Source of the DNA: Ricordea florida
Taxonomy: Eukaryota; Cnidaria; Anthozoa; Corallimorpharia; Ricordeidae
Direction: 5' to 3'
Assembly (NCBI GenBank): GCA_949710005.1
Contig: OX453285.1
Coordinates: 4,593,132 to 4,657,131, forward strand
DNA length: 64,000 bases
The position numbers and the translations under genes were made by a program. Positions within the stretch are counted from its first letter, which is position 1, and the number at the start of each line of letters is the position of its first letter. Below are positions 10,306 through 64,000 of this stretch, one piece after another. The notes beneath the pieces are model-generated. The model did not search any database. It was not told the DNA's origin and worked only from the letters and a program-made list of their open reading frames with translations.

Positions 10306-11689
10306 TGGCTTGGGTAGGTCTCTCGATCGCTGAGGAGATCTTGTAAGTCAGAAACGGCGAGCATGGGCCTGGAAAATAAAAATATTTATGAAGAGAAAAA
10401 TAAAACAAAAGAAATTAAGCAGGTTTTTCATTACCGCGCTAGCAAAAAGAAAAAAAGACTTGTAGCCAGTCAGTGCAGAGAACAGTGACTCCGTATGGGG
10501 ACCGAGCCTTCTGGACAAAGGAACTATTCATCAGAAGAGGTCATCTATAAGTTACAAGAGCCTGTCACCGATCACGGCTAATATCAGCCGTTTTTCACGT
10601 CTCGCAGTTTTCATACCCAATCACGCTTCACGATTATCATGGTAACGGAATTATTTTTCAGGCCTACAGCCATTAGGGTTTTTTCGGGAATAATTGTCTC
10701 ATGCTGTGAGCCGTAATATTTGTCTAATTATTTCAACGGTCCATTTTATTATTTCTTAAGTTTTATCATTGTGTACTTAGTGGAAATTCGTCATATATTT
10801 ATTTACCTATTAAATGGTTGTAACCCCTGATTTACGTTTATAAAATGGATGTTTTACAGTTTCAATGGTTACTACGCTTTTTAACATATTTTGATGTCTT
10901 TTGTTTCTCCACTTAGTTTACATAGAACTAAGTTTCTTCTTTTTGGGAATGATTTTTTTTCTTTGGCACCCAATGTGGAATGTGGCCCTTGCGATTTGTT
11001 TTCACAGTGTACATTTGACTTGCAAATTTTCTCTTGCTAAAAAACTAGTTTTACAGATATTTGAGACATTTGATATGCTCGTTCTTGCATGAAATTTCGT
11101 TTCCAACATTGCATGCCTTACAGGGGTAGGGCAAATTCCAATTTTTTTAGAAATAGTATTTTTAATCAATATTGGAGGAAAACAGTACTTTTGTTTATTG
11201 AAGACCCCTTAATTTTTTCCAGTAATGTATTTTAGCTCGAAGCTTTAAATTGTGTTTTTTTTTATTCAGTACTTGGCTAGGAAATTTAACCACTTTTCCT
11301 CCCTCCCTATAACAGGGTAATCATTGAATTAATGTGACGTCCTATAGAATGACGTGCTCGCTCGTGTCGGTTGCACTTTTGATTTGATTTCTATCACTGC
11401 AGTGTGAAAAATACTTCACGAACTTTCCTCTTGTTGGGAATACATAATTTACTTCGGTCTGGTCTTGAACATCGCGAAAGGCTATTAGAAAATTTGCTTA
11501 GCGTGTTGTTGTTTCCACTGTAAAACTCATTTGAAGGGCACTGCGTGTTCATTTCTGTCCATTTCAAAGTAAACAATCACACCGAAGAGGAAGGAGAGAA
11601 AGATTCTATTCCTTGTCTAAACAAGTAGTAGAAAGGATTTCGGGAACAGCAGAGAAGAGATTCTCAAGGCTACTCTTCAACCTGGAAAA
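10306..11689. other. Intergenic and presumed promoter region
   Basis: AT-rich, no supported gene. The last ~300 bp before the PTTG1IP-like ATG presumably hold its promoter and 5' UTR; I see no convincing TATA box or initiator that would fix the start site. Confidence 0.4.
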
Positions 11690-12217
11690 ATGAATCTCGG
11701 ACAGAACATTTTGTTTTACGTTTGTCTCATTGTGATCGCCATTTGCTTCAGTGCGACAACTTCTGCGGCCGACGAAGACCCTTGTCCGAAATACAACGCA
11801 TCCTGTAGCGATTGCACTGGTCATTCAGAGTGTTACTGGTGCAAGTCTACCCAAAAATGCACCCATTATCCAGGCTGGACGAAGGTTGTTCCCAGAGATT
11901 GTCCCAGCAAAAAGTGGTATTATGGCCAATGCCGTGTTGCTGGCAGCGTTCTCATCATTCTAATCCCAAGTTTGGTCGGAGTTTTCCTGTTGTTTCTCGG
12001 TTGCTGCATCTATTGCTGTTGCTGTCGACGTTGCCAAAAGTGCAGGAAAAAGCGCTATGAGAAAGAGGACGCGAAACTCAAGCGAAAACGAGAAGAAATG
12101 CAGGCACTTCACGCGCAGAAGAGAAGCGAGCGAGAAGTCAAACGGGACGAGATACGGAAGAAGTATGGTCTTCGTCCCGGTGGTTCTTCGGGTTATCAAC
12201 GAATTGACGAGCCTTGA
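11690..12217 (+). CDS. PTTG1IP: PTTG1IP-like single-pass membrane protein
   Basis: 175 codons without an intron. Residues 1-27 are a signal peptide (FYVCLIVIAICF core). Residues 28-83 carry eight cysteines (32, 39, 42, 48, 51, 57, 71, 81) in the spacing of a PSI-like domain (CSDCTGHSECYWC). A membrane segment spans ~84-107, followed by a cysteine cluster (CCIYCCCCRRC), which may be palmitoylated, and a charged helix. DEIRKKYGL at 153-161 matches the most conserved block of vertebrate PTTG1IP/PBF. In vertebrates that protein binds securin (PTTG1) and is found in endomembranes, plasma membrane and nucleus. Length matches the vertebrate protein (~180 aa). The start is supported by the signal peptide directly after it. 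The vertebrate gene has several introns; this one has none within the coding region. Confidence 0.92.
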   Translation: MNLGQNILFYVCLIVIAICFSATTSAADEDPCPKYNASCSDCTGHSECYWCKSTQKCTHYPGWTKVVPRDCPSKKWYYGQCRVAGSVLIILIPSLVGVFLLFLGCCIYCCCCRRCQKCRKKRYEKEDAKLKRKREEMQALHAQKRSEREVKRDEIRKKYGLRPGGSSGYQRIDEP

Positions 12218-12706
12218 ACACATTAACAAACAACCAAAATCTGTAAAAATATGTTTGAACAAGATTTTGCTCATTTAATGTCAAGGAAGTTAATGATGAC
12301 AAGTTGCGTCTATGAACGACAGGGAGATACAGTAGAGGGTTAGATTAGCTGTTAATGTAGTTCCTTTTCAATGCTCTTTTTTAGTACACGTCGCAAATTA
12401 TATATTGGCTTTAAAGTAAACACCAGTATATTATGATATTATCCTGTGTGTTCTAGATGTATGTTATTGCTTTAAGCGTCAAATGTTCCTGTAAGTTTTT
12501 TATTGTGGCTAGAAGTTTCTCCAAGCGTACCTCACAAATTATTCGGCGCTGGCATTTTCCTGTTTCTGGTCCATTTATTTTCGCCTTTTCTCTTCAAAAT
12601 TTCTATTGTCTTGAAAGTCCTCGCTGCAATGAAGCAAAACGTACCGTGATGAAATTGTCTATAAGAACAGGTTTGCTTAGATTTAAGAACGGCCCCCAAA
12701 ATATTA

Positions 12707-12712
12707 AATAAA
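12707..12712 (+). promoter_or_regulatory. Candidate polyadenylation signal for PTTG1IP-like gene
   Basis: AATAAA about 490 bp after the stop, in an AT-rich stretch, giving a plausible 3' UTR length. Confidence 0.35.
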
Positions 12713-13800
12713 ACAAAACTACAGTACTATCTTTGTAACTAACAACAGTAAACGAACAAAATTTACCGTAAGTGCTATCGTTGACTGAGTAGTCACAGCA
12801 GTATGTACAATTTGTTTACATAATTTTATTGCAAATCGACAGCAAACAATAACATTTATTCCTATTTCATATTTTAAATATTTTTTTGGCTGAAGGAAGT
12901 TCATTGGTGTTTAGAATTAATGTAAAATTGGTGGGCATGATTTTTGGCAAAAGAAGATACACTCCAAAAAATGAATATTTTATTTTCTTGTCAGCATAAA
13001 GTAGTTGTACCTGAAATGTTTAATTTGAGCTCTTTTGTTACCATGTTAAAGAAAAGTGGGAAATGTTAACACTTTTTCTTTCACTATCTGAGTAACTGCT
13101 CTCTGGGAATGCCATATGCTTCCTTATATGTTAGTTTCAATGGAGAATTGAGTTTTAGATCGACTCAGTACTTTAAGTTGATCATTTTCTCAATTCTCGT
13201 CAACAGTTTTCCTGTTACCGCATTGATATTGTAAGGAAAAAAATGCATATTGATCTTATCTGGGAGAGTAAGGGTGCATTTCATTACGAAACCTGTGATC
13301 CATCAGATCACTTGTATCATGATTTATGAAAGCAACAGACAAAGCCTTGTCGAGACAAATGTCACGGTTGCGTAATAAAATATGGATTAACATTTGTACT
13401 TCAATGTTTTGTTTTATGTGTTGTAGGAATGTTTTTCCTGCTATTGAAGCACAAATGCACTTGATATGTATGATATACAAAATATGTGATTTATTTTAAA
13501 GTGATGGTCACACAAAAAACATGAAGATTATTCAGCACAGTCATAATGTGGATATTTTTATGAGTTGGTTTTTGTATTAAATTTTTTCTTTGAAATTAAA
13601 ACTTAATTGAAACTGAGAAGTAAAAACAAATTCAGACATTATTTATGCAACTTTTTTCAGTGCAAACCGTAAGTTTATTTTCTAACTTTCAAAGTAAGAA
13701 ACAAAAAAATAATACATCCCCTAAAACTGTTTTTGGCCATGCTTAGTGTAAAACTGCTGAAAAATAGTACAATCATGTAAAAAGTGACATTTGAAACAAA
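12713..13800. other. Intergenic, nothing recognised
   Basis: AT-rich sequence between the PTTG1IP-like gene and the phosphatase gene. No gene, RNA or clear element. Confidence 0.4.
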
Positions 13801-13802
13801 CC

Positions 13803-13890
13803 TGATGGGTTTGCATATTAATTTACCACATACAGTGCTTTGTCTCACACTGAGTGGATAATGTTAATATTTGATAATAAAACAAGTGAA
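13803..13890 (+). repeat. Repeat, inverted partner at 16245-16345
   Basis: GTGCTTTGTCTCACA...GTGGATAATGTTAATATTTGATAATAA recurs in reverse complement at 16245-16345 (TTATCAAATATTAACATTATCCAC...AGACAAAGCAC). The pair lies on either side of the phosphatase signal-peptide exon. Confidence 0.75.
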
Positions 13891-14411
13891 ATACCTGTTT
13901 CAGATTGGAATTATATTCACAATTGAATTTAAACCACAAAAACATTGCTTAATTTTATTTTCTTTTTCTTTTTTGCAAGATTTGCGACCCTCACAGGATT
14001 TGTATATTTGAATAATGTTATTGTTGATAAGTTACTCTGGACAATGGAATCAATAGGTAAATTGATTGTCACTTTGGTCTAATTTGATATAAGTTATAAT
14101 TGTTAATGCTTATTCACAGCATTGTTTCACTTTCCAGAACCCTACTCCACCTAACTACCAGGCTGATTTCAGGTGAGCTACTGTAAGTGAACTGTCAACT
14201 TCTTGGTTCTTTATGGCAATCATAATTTAACTTGGCTCTTTTCAAGGTCTATGAGAAACCTATGAATAAGATTTTTTTCTTATAACTGGAATTTCATAAT
14301 TATTTATTCATAAGCTTTAAATGAGAAAAAAAAATGCAATTAATGAAACCGTTGCATCATATGTACCCAAAATGGTTTTGTTTAAGCCCACTTAAATAGC
14401 ATTTTTGGGGT

Positions 14412-14548
14412 CATCCTCGGTGTAAAAACCTGTGAAGTTTTTCTTTGTTATTTCACTATTATTTTCCTAGTCTCTATTGTTTTGTCTCCTTTGTTTCCTT
14501 TGTTCTACGTCACTCGTGAGCGTAACAGGTTTTTACACCGAGGATGAG
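14412..14548. mobile_element. Foldback element CATCCTCGGTGTAAAAACC
   Basis: Inverted repeats TCATCCTCGGTGTAAAAACC at 14412-14432 and GGTTTTTACACCGAGGATGA at 14528-14548, with a T-rich interior. Lies ~430 bp upstream of the phosphatase start codon. Confidence 0.8.
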
Positions 14549-14980
14549 CCCATCTTTGGGGGGCTGTTTCAAAAAGGGGTGCAAAATACTTCCCCTATCC
14601 CTCTAAGTTAAAAGTTGAACCCTCTCGGCCCCTCCACCTGTGTTCATTCCAGTAAAACAAAACTGAAAATTTTAAGCTCGTGGATGTGAAAAACAAAGCT
14701 GATAATAAACAATAATCTAACCTCAAAAGCTTCAAAACAAAATGAAATACACCAGGCCCGGTTCAGTCTTTTCAGCTTCATCACAGCCTTCATTATCTGG
14801 CGTTGGGAGATGTCAGGTGACTTCTTGTTTTCAAAATGGCGGCAGGGTCACCCTCAAGAGGAAGTGGCTGGAGATTGATCAAAAAAAGCGATCGCTGGAC
14901 GACATCTCGCTGCAGCTGTGTTTCCCTAGATATTTTATAGTATTCAAATCATTCTGGATTAACGTGGGAACAAGATAGTT

Positions 14981-59352
<44,372 letters not shown>

Positions 59353-59613
59353 TGCAAGACTTGTTAAGTCAAACTTTATATACCACAATAACCGGGTGCC
59401 CAAACTCCTACATACATTGATGTTTCGCAGTTGCTCCCTTCCTCCCCCCACCCCCCCCCCACCCTGACATTTAGCTCGGTGGCCTTATTACTACTTGTCA
59501 GTTCTTTCCTTCACATGTTCATGAGCAGGTTTCGATGTAGTGTTTTGTACTCTTTTAAGTCGTAGCAGTTATCAGCATCAAATTTTTCTTTGTGAGATCA
59601 ATACATAGCCTGG

Positions 59614-59619
59614 AATAAA
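59614..59619 (+). promoter_or_regulatory. Candidate polyadenylation signal for RPTP
   Basis: AATAAA 262 bp after the stop codon, followed within 25 bp by GTTTTAATTGTTG. Confidence 0.5.
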
Positions 59620-59632
59620 GGTTTTAATTGTT

Positions 59633-59700
59633 GTATAGCTCAATCAGTAGCTACCGTAACGGTAGCGCGAAGGGCCTGGTTTCAATCTCGTTCGAGCTTG
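59633..59700 (+). repeat. tRNA-like sequence (decayed)
   Basis: A-box-like TAGCTCAATCAGTAGC and B-box-like TGGTTTCAATCTC at tRNA spacing, but arms no longer pair fully. Likely a SINE remnant. Confidence 0.45.
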
Positions 59701-60507
59701 TTTATTTTTGCTTGGGGTCAATACAATAAAAAAATTTCAAGTTTAATTTAAAAGGGTAGCTATTGTTTTCAAATTCTGCACAAGAGAAAATGAGGAAATC
59801 AATTTATACCACGTTCCATGGCTGCGCGGTTTCCACATGGTACATTGAAATTACAACCACGTGATGAGGAGGAAATCAGCCATTGGTCAGAATAAAATAG
59901 TTTCCGGGTTTAAAAATAGATTCTGTCCCCTTAGAACCCAGTATGGAAGATGTGTTCTCTTCCCTCATTTTCTCTAGCTCTGCAACAATAGTTACACTTG
60001 TGAACTAGACTTAGTCAATTTTCTATTGAATTGACGTCTGCTTAATCGCATTTCATCGTTACTGTTTCACTTCACCTAAGCTTGGTCATTGAGATAATAT
60101 ATCTGTTACATTTTAAAGTTGATAGGGTGATGTGTCCCCCTTAAACCGTCACTCCCAGTAGTGACTTACTTACGGTGTCAGAACAAGTAGTAGCACAAAG
60201 CTAGCCGCCGCCATTTTGGCAAAGTAGCACCGAAACGACGCTGGGAACGAGGTTGACGATTTAGTCAACGATCTGGTCCTTCATAGATTGTATAAATGTT
60301 TCTTTTCAGTATATCCTCTGAGTTGTAAAAAGTTGTTGGTACTAAAATTCCATACATTTTATAATTGTATGTGTGTCTATATCATGTTCCTCGTTTTGAT
60401 CATACCAAGTACGCGCCTTAATACCTTTAATCATAACTATAACAAAATTCTCAAATCCGATTGGCTATCAACTGCCCTGATTTCAGCCTTAATAGGACAG
60501 TTAAATT
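59701..60507. other. Intergenic, nothing recognised
   Basis: No supported gene. The minus-strand and plus-strand small frames have no conserved features. Confidence 0.4.
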
Positions 60508-60746
60508 GGGCCGGGTTGTTCGAAGCAGGGTTAAGGTAACCCAGGGTTAGTGTGAAATTAAAATGCAGATTTAAGAGCTTAAAAGCACATTCAGTTTAAT
60601 TCTTTTTTAATACAATTTGATGATTGTGGATTCTGAAAAAATGTAGAGAAAGTTATCGGATAAAATGCTACTTAACAAGAGAAATAGAAACCCGGGTTAA
60701 AATTTAACCCTGGATTAGCGCTAATCGGCCTTCGAACAACCGGCCC
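60508..60746. mobile_element. Element GGGCCGGGTTGTTCGAAGC
   Basis: Inverted ends GGGCCGGGTTGTTCGAAG / CTTCGAACAACCGGCCC, interior GGGTTAAGGTAACCCAGGGTT and AACCCGGGTTAAAATTTAACC. A reversed fragment lies at 32300-32400. It is inserted in another repeat (GGACAGT... phrases on both sides). Confidence 0.8.
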
Positions 60747-60753
60747 CTGGACA

Positions 60754-60788
<35 letters not shown>

Positions 60789-60919
60789 CCATCACGCGCG
60801 CGCTTAAATGGCTTTTTGTTTTCACTGCTAGCAAAACAAATCTTGGAATTTCATGTGTTTTGATTAAGAAAAAATAAGTTTATATATAAAAAATTTTGTG
60901 ACAGTTATGATTAATTGGT

Positions 60920-61075
60920 AATAAGACTTCGTGTCGTCCGATTCGGTCTGCAATCATACTCGTTATTAAACAAAGCGGACTCCCGCTACGCGGTCGTCCG
61001 ATTTTGTTAATCACTCGTATGATTACAGACCGAATTGGACTCCACTCAGTCCTATTACCATTACTTATAGTAGGA
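60920..61075. repeat. Inverted repeat GTAATAAGACTTCGTGTCGT
   Basis: Left TTGGTAATAAGACTTCG...TCGGTCTGCAATCATAC and right GTATGATTACAGACCGA...CAGTCCTATTACCATTA pair over ~60 bp; the centre GCGGACTCCCGCTACGCGG is a further hairpin-rich core. Confidence 0.75.
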
Positions 61076-61281
61076 CTGAATAAGTATGATTTAGGTTATG
61101 CGGTCATCATGAACGTAAGATTTCCAAAACGTTGGCATTATTTTACATGTGTCTGGCATCGGTCAACCGCATTTTGTCCTTTAACTTTATTCGTCCGAGC
61201 TCGCGTTCGTCTCAATATTATTTTTGAAATATTTTTTTTAGAATAAAAAGGGAGATAACCGCTGGTAGCAGGCAACTGTGT

Positions 61282-61284
61282 AAC

Positions 61285-61324
<40 letters not shown>

Positions 61325-61430
61325 GTAATAACAATAATAATGATAATAACGAAAATGGTAATTACAACAATCATAACAGTGATGATAATAGGAATAAAAT
61401 AACCATTATTGTTATTGTTATTACTATCAT
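61282..61430. repeat. AAT microsatellite
   Basis: Pure AAT at 61282-61324 then mixed AAT/AAC/GAT units. Confidence 0.95.
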
Positions 61431-61984
61431 TTATAATTTCAAGTTTATTATCATTTATAGATCCAGTTTGATGCTAGTCCCAATCCCTCCTATGAAGGAC
61501 CCAATGGTAACACGTGACTACAGTTACTCGTGTCCTTTCCTCCACGCTCGTCCCAATTCTCTCTTATGCCGTACTAAATGTTTGAATCAAGAGAATTTGT
61601 ACAATTTGTCTTAAAAGCAAAAATGTAGTTACATTCTTTGCACAAAAATTGCCTGTAGACAGTTCGTAAATGTATTCCCTATTATGGATTATTATGCGTA
61701 GGTTTTACTTATAATACTTAAGAACAATTTTTTTTTGCAAATAAAATAGTTATAACAGCTGAGAAAATAGGATATTATGAAATTCAATAAAAGGTCTTAT
61801 AGTAACTGGATCTTGGATTGTCTTGTGTGGTGTTTATAACCTAAAAGAATATAGCATGTCCGTGGGGAGTTGCCACTTACACTGCAGGGCTCTTACGTTT
61901 GCACTACCATAATGAAATTAAAAAAAAAAGGTAAATAAAAATAAAAAATAATAGTAATGAAAGTGGCATATAATTCGTGGTAGG
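61431..61984. other. Intergenic, nothing recognised
   Basis: AT-rich, no gene or element recognised. Confidence 0.4.
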
Positions 61985-62038
61985 CCACCATATAGTATAT
62001 ATAAAGGTTTAGTATATACTATATATACTATATGGTGT
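61985..62038. repeat. AT-rich palindrome CACCATATAGTATATATA
   Basis: CACCATATAGTATATATA and TATATACTATATGGTG arms; followed by the GATAGTTTCTAAAGAAACTG foldback family (62041-62175). Confidence 0.8.
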
Positions 62039-62199
62039 TGTGGGGATAGTTTCTAAAGAAACTGGTGCTGCGTCGGTGGGAAATTGAAACACAAGAAATT
62101 GGGTAAATCAAACGAGTTGATTAAGTAAGTTATACCACCGTAAGGTAAAAGGGAGGTGCTGACGTTTCGAGCGTTAGCCCTTCGTGGCTACCAATGATA

Positions 62200-62460
62200 T
62201 AAATTGTTAGGAGCCCATCACTGATAGCTTTAAGCGTTAAAGAAATCTAAGCTTAAATTGTACTTAGACATTTGATTGTATTAAAAAGATTGTAAAGATG
62301 ATATATATTTTTTCTCTTGTTGTTGTTTTTTTTAAGGCAGTTTTGTAAAGGGCTAACCTCTTAACTTCCTTTTCTAGAAGTATTTTTTCTTCTTAGTTTT
62401 TAATTGTATGTACAGTTTACTTCTGGAATAAATAAAGTATGTATGTATGAATGTATGACA
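62200..62460. repeat. Probable LINE 3' tail
   Basis: Non-coding AT-rich stretch ending GGAATAAATAAAGTATGTAT followed by GTATGAATGTATG, the same type of tail as the LINE at 36150-36192. No ORF part is left. Confidence 0.45.
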
Positions 62461-62605
62461 TACATCTACGCACTGAGGACCTATAAATTGATATATTGGG
62501 CCGTCTGTGGTGAAAGACGCGTACACCACACCACTATTATACTCCTTTAGAAAACAGTCCTAAGGAAATACGCGCGCTGATTGGTTAGAATTCATGTTTC
62601 TATTA

Positions 62606-62935
62606 AACAATTAGATTATGAGCTCGAGATTTCTATCGCGTGATAGTTGACGAGGGCGCAGCCCGAGTCAACTATCACGCAGAGAAATCGAGAGCGAATA
62701 ATCTAATTGTTTTAGTATAAATCTACTAGTCGTTGAAAACTTTGTCTTTTCTGGAACAGCCTCGACCAGTAAGCTGTCTAAATCTTCTTCACGGACACTT
62801 CGAAAACGTGAAGAAGCGGCCGCCATTACGCTACTCACTATCTATCACAGAATAGATAGTGAGTAGCGTAGCCAATCAGAGCGCGGCATTTGTGATAGAA
62901 CACTAGTAGATTTATACTAAAACTCGATAAAAACA
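62606..62935. repeat. GAGCTCGAGATTTCTAT element, copy 2
   Basis: Shares ends with 38498-38870 and contains two strong hairpins: GATAGTTGACGAGGGCGCA / CCCGAGTCAACTATC (62640-62677) and TACGCTACTCACTATCTAT / ATAGATAGTGAGTAGCGTA (62827-62870). Confidence 0.8.
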
Positions 62936-63274
62936 CGGAAAATGTTTTCTATTTCTTAAATAAAAGCCTCATGTGTCTTTTCCTGGAGTGACAAGTTGCT
63001 TCCGACAAAATTTTATCTTACAGTGCGACTACTCGAACCAAGGCCACCCAAATAAATTTCATAGCGGAGCTCCTCAGCGGCTCGAAGAGCCGCAGAGCGG
63101 AGCCCCATAACTACCGTGCGAGGATAGAAATTGAGAAAACCATGCGTTTGAGTTTTCATGGTCATCGTGGCTATTGGCATGGCTCGCGGGCGCGTGCGCC
63201 TAGCGACGACGACGTTGCCCCAACATGGCGGCCATAGTCATCCGTGATGTAGTGTTTTACCGATTTTAGGACAA

Positions 63275-63480
63275 ATTTTTATCAGAGATTTATCAGAGAT
63301 TTTATCAGAGATTTTTTGATGTATATAATGTGACATCTAGGTGTTATCAGAGATTTTTTTTTGGTTAGGATAAAATTTTATCATAGATTTACCAAGGATT
63401 TTAACAAGGATTTTAATAAGAAATTAATTTTGTTATCAAAGATTTATCAGAGATTTTATCAATTAATTTCTTGGTTAATA
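63275..63480. repeat. TTATCAGAGATTT word array
   Basis: Seven or so variants of TTTATCAGAGATTTT in one orientation, 60-270 bp upstream of the open frame. Could be a subterminal array of the element or its promoter region. Confidence 0.75.
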
Positions 63481-63545
63481 AAGTATCACCAAATAAAAAC
63501 TTGAATTTGAAAATTGGTTTAAAAAGATAAATATATATTATCAAA

Positions 63546-63962
63546 ATGGAACAGCAAACCGTGAAACAACTGAAACAACTTGCCAGTGAGCGGAATATTA
63601 TAGGATATTCTAGAATGAATAAAGCTCAACTTATCGAAGCGTTGGGTAATGTGACAGAACTCAGAACTAATATTCCCAACCAACCACAAAGACCTATCCA
63701 AACCCCACCTATCCCAGCCCCTAGAACTAATATCCCCAACCAACCGCAAAGACCCATTCCAGCACCTAGAAAATCGTTATTTAAATCATTAAAAGATTTA
63801 TTAGGAACAGATAACAATTCAGTTAGGAAAGGTATTAAAAAATTTTCAGACTTGATTATATCTTTTATCCCAGAACCTATCAAAAATATTGTAAACCGTG
63901 CATTTAATACAAAAGAAGAAGAAGAAGAAGAAGAAGATTATTTCACTGCAGAAGAAGAAGAA

Positions 63963-63994
<32 letters not shown>

Positions 63995-64000
63995 TTTCAC
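63546..64000 (+). CDS. Rho_N/SAP-like N-terminal protein, partial, element-borne
   Basis: 151 codons open to the edge of the window. Residues 1-35 (MEQQTVKQLKQLASERNIIG, YSRMNKAQLIEAL) have the helix-extended-helix spacing of Rho termination factor N/SAP domains, which bind nucleic acid. Residues ~40-77 contain a duplicated NIPNQPQRPI ... PAPR proline-rich unit, ~78-115 a helical segment (KSLFKSLKDLLGTDNNSVRK, FSDLIISFIPEPIKNIV), and from ~121 long Glu runs split by DYFTA, from GAA repeats. I recall cnidarian proteins with this N-terminal design that continue into a family B (protein-primed type) DNA polymerase of self-synthesising elements; the polymerase part is not visible here, so that is inference. 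Confidence 0.6.

Larger units (their letters stand above)
63063..64000 (+). mobile_element. Element family G, third copy, runs off the window
   Basis: Left end AGCGGAGCTCCTC, then stem GCGGCTCGAAGAGCCGC, then GAGCGGAGCCCCATAAC and a ~140-bp segment shared with 50095-50250. The right end is not in the window. After a TTATCAGAGATTT word array (63275-63480) an open frame begins at 63546 and continues to the edge. Confidence 0.65.

Noticed and set aside
11606..12278. Several overlapping frames on both strands around the PTTG1IP-like gene
   Set aside because: Shadows of the 11690-12217 gene, which alone has signal peptide, cysteine pattern and membrane segment.
63519..63883. Minus-strand frames of 76 and 85 codons (GLCGWLGILV repeats)
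   Set aside because: Antisense of the duplicated proline-rich unit in the 63546 frame.

Overview
The window looks like a nuclear genome segment of a cnidarian, most likely an anthozoan such as a stony coral. The genes are animal genes with many GT-AG introns. The intergenic and intronic DNA is AT-rich and packed with short foldback DNA transposons, LINE 3' ends, tRNA-derived SINEs and satellites. The species assignment is inference; no species-specific marker was found.

Three host genes are readable, all on the + strand. (1) Positions 883-5244 hold the last four coding exons of a Shal-type (Kv4) voltage-gated K+ channel: end of the selectivity filter, S6, and the cytoplasmic tail with the Shal dileucine motif. 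The gene begins left of the window. (2) Positions 11690-12217 hold an uninterrupted 175-codon PTTG1IP-like gene (signal peptide, eight-cysteine PSI-like ectodomain, one membrane segment, basic tail ending in a conserved DEIRKKYGL block). (3) Positions 14981-59352 hold a receptor-type protein tyrosine phosphatase of 25 coding exons whose phases all agree and which sum to 1080 codons plus stop. Its order is signal peptide, two Ig domains, two fibronectin III domains, one membrane segment, an intact catalytic PTP domain (WPDHG, HCSAGVGRSG) and a second PTP domain with altered catalytic motifs (WPEDG, HCNYGVGRTG, KNRS instead of KNRY).

The rest is mobile or repetitive DNA. Recurrent families include a 103-bp hairpin element with perfect 8-bp target duplications at all three copies; a GGGACGGACC element with TTA target duplications; CAG...CTG elements filled with short same-sense word arrays; a 1.57-kb element with 63-bp perfect terminal inverted repeats and a 9-bp target duplication that carries a decayed cysteine-rich gene; a LINE broken by nested insertions and internal tandem expansion; and a 106-bp satellite at four loci, with a 7-monomer higher-order repeat in the largest array.

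At the right edge (63063 to the end) a further element begins. It shares its left end with a short deletion derivative at 50082-50480 and, more loosely, with a 2-kb element at 32634-34678. It contains an open frame running off the window that starts with a Rho_N/SAP-like helix-extended-helix segment, then proline-rich and Glu-rich parts. This is the best candidate for an incompletely described mobile system here, possibly related to self-synthesising DNA elements with family B polymerase, but the decisive part lies outside the window.
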